From Hymenopellis radicata (taxonomy: Eukaryota > Basidiomycota > Agaricomycetes > Agaricales > Physalacriaceae), in the NCBI GenBank assembly GCA_015501595.1, contig JADNRX010000809.1, forward strand, positions 1 through 21,710: a DNA stretch of 21,710 nt, in the 5' to 3' direction. Below, piece after piece: positions 20,368 through 21,710 of the stretch (positions are counted from its first letter, which is position 1; each line of letters opens with the position of its first letter). Below the pieces are notes generated by a model that saw only the letters and a list, made by a program, of their open reading frames with translations, was not told where the DNA came from and searched no databases. The position numbers were made by a program, and so were the translations under genes.

Positions 20368-21149
20368 GTCGATGCCTGTAGTTATGTGAGCCCATGGTTT
20401 GGCGCGGCGTCTAAAGGGATGCGGTGGTTACCGCCCTCGTCCCTGTTGTTTAGAGACTGGAACTAAATCAGTAGTGAAAGTATTAGTAAAGAAAACACTA
20501 TGCGATGCTGACCGTCGGCAGACGGCGCAGCGTCAGATAGTCGAACCCGGGCTCTCGAGAGACGTAGCGGTCCTAATTCGACAATGGGAAAGTGCAGCCT
20601 GCCTTGACAGGGCTTACGCGGCTGACTGACGAGTCAGCAGACAGAGACGGAGATATGAGGGAGGACGGCGGCGACGGGACAAGGGATGGTGGTGGTGTAA
20701 GGGTAAGGGTAACGACTCCAAACAGTGCTTGATCACTGTTCGGATCGCCGGACCTGAGATCCGGTCGTCCTTGAAAACACCATGGACGATGAGTGAGTGC
20801 TCCAAGAGACCTGTGAACCAAAGCGGCAGTAGTATGTACTGTAATTTGATGTTTGATAACAAATGCAAGCCGACCAACTTACTATGGAGTAGGCAATATA
20901 ATACGTTGGTACCAACAAAGTGAGTTTCATCTTCAGGTAGGCCAAAAAATTGACCAAAAAATTAAATGCTCTAAATTCTTGTAGTAATACAACCGTCTAT
21001 ATGCGAAGTCTTGATTCGCCTCCGTCGCGGTGCTGGAGGCCGGAGACTGTGATGGTATACTATCTATGTAAGCGTAATTCCTCATTTCCATGCAGTATTA
21101 TTACAGAAAATTGTATTGCAATATATAATATAACTACATTGCATGAAAT
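20368..21149. other. No confidently called gene
   Basis: It begins with the upstream region of the zinc-ribbon gene. A minus-strand frame open from about 20955 to 20614 has a protein-like middle (THFVGTNVLYCLLHSKL, LLEHSLIVHGVFKDDR) but lacks an ATG and ends in a His/Pro/Arg-rich run; it might be an exon of an unrecognised gene. AATTTTTTGG occurs twice near 20940-20962. The rest is AT-rich. Confidence 0.25.
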
Positions 21150-21672
21150 CCCGACACTTCAATCATCACTCCGAGCTCGACGTCGCTGTCCCGAGCCTCG
21201 ATGAGCTCGTTCCGTTTATGATCGGGGGACCGATCCGAACAGTCCGGACAGTGATCGCAGAGTCGTCTCTCTGCCTCCTACCACGACCATGATCCCCTCT
21301 GCCACCAGGACAACGACGGAAGCCGCGTAAGCCCTGAACTGCAGGCAGTGCTCCCAGCAGCATAAGCCCTCGAACGAGGCTGCACCTCGATGAGGCCTCT
21401 CTTTACGTCTCCTTCAGCCTGCTGCGCAAGTGCCGCTTCAGTGGGAGCACGCTAAGGCCGGATGGCCGTTTCAATATCTGGACTCTAAGTCCACGGAGCA
21501 CCTGCTGCTGTGTTCTCTCCCGACGCTCCCTCACTGCTCAGCTGCCGCCAACACCATCGACCACGAAATTAAGCCCCGTTTGACGCGTAAGCCATCGAGG
21601 CTGCAGATCAATGAGATGCTTCAGAATGGCTTCGGGACGGCGATGAGGTTGGGCCTCGTTCTGCATGCCCAG
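21150..21672 (+). CDS. Possible exons of a gene leaving the window
   Basis: Protein-like segments occur on the plus strand in more than one frame: ELDVAVPSLDELVPFMIGGP (about 21173-21232), LYVSFSLLRKCRFSGSTL (about 21400-21455) and LLLCSLPTLPHC then KPSRLQINEMLQNGFGTAM up to VLHAQ. The last ends at a strong donor, AG then GTACGT at 21673. The frame changes between the pieces without clear introns, so it is either decayed or wrongly read by me. No family recognised. Confidence 0.3.
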
Positions 21673-21710
21673 GTACGTCTTTCCTTCCTTTCATCCGCCG
21701 GATTTTCTCA

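Noticed and set aside
20528..20560. tRNA-like B-box (GGTTCGACT on the minus strand)
   Set aside because: The last two B-box bases do not match, no cloverleaf stems form around it and no A-box at proper spacing was found.
20697..20712. Telomere-like GTAAGGGTAAGGGTAAC
   Set aside because: Two and a half imperfect units that are not TTAGGG, in an internal position; simple sequence only.
1..21710. CRISPR arrays, bacterial operons, riboswitches
   Set aside because: No regularly spaced repeats with unique spacers, and the introns show eukaryotic DNA.

Overview
The window looks like nuclear DNA of a basidiomycete fungus, most likely a mushroom-forming agaricomycete. The basis is internal: genes are cut by many introns of about 45-60 nt with GTRNGT donors and CAG/TAG acceptors, both strands are used, there are no bacterial-style operons or ribosome binding sites, and several protein families present (a multi-copy kinase-like family, a LINE-type reverse transcriptase, an Spt5/KOW-like gene, a lineage-specific coiled-coil family) are ones I associate with mushroom genomes. 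No species can be named from sequence alone.

Layout. 261-3473 (+) is a degraded Spt5-like (NGN/KOW) gene with several frame breaks. 3525-3875 (+) may be a tiny three-exon gene. 3876-5800 has no gene I can defend. 5806-6374 (+) is a two- or three-exon hypothetical gene. 6703-8918 (+) is the best gene of the window: six exons that splice cleanly into a 657-residue protein with a long repetitive charged coiled coil and a basic tail. 8919-9170 is a GATATC-rich palindromic tract that abuts a truncated reverse transcriptase (9172-9846, -), which in turn abuts a broken short-chain dehydrogenase (9888-10400, -).

10590-16641 holds two direct-repeat copies of one kinase-like gene. Copy A (10590-12410) is a pseudogene whose central 834 bp (11401-12234) is inverted relative to copy B; flipping that segment restores collinearity. 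Copy B (13241-16641) is nearly whole but has an in-frame TGA and is split four codons before its stop by a 1101-bp non-autonomous hAT-like transposon (15523-16623) with perfect 17-bp terminal inverted repeats and an 8-bp target duplication. Copy A serves as the unoccupied paralogous site.

16753-17320 (-), 17516-18829 (-) and 19350-20367 (-) are spliced hypothetical genes; the last begins with a four-cysteine zinc ribbon and has an Asp/His-rich region. The right end (21150-21672, +) may hold exons of a gene that runs out of the window.

The genes do not form a pathway that I can see. The window reads as an accessory, transposon-worked region in which gene copies are being duplicated, inverted, inserted into and lost. 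I found no convincing new molecular system; the most informative items are the inversion in copy A and the precisely delimited hAT-like insertion in copy B.
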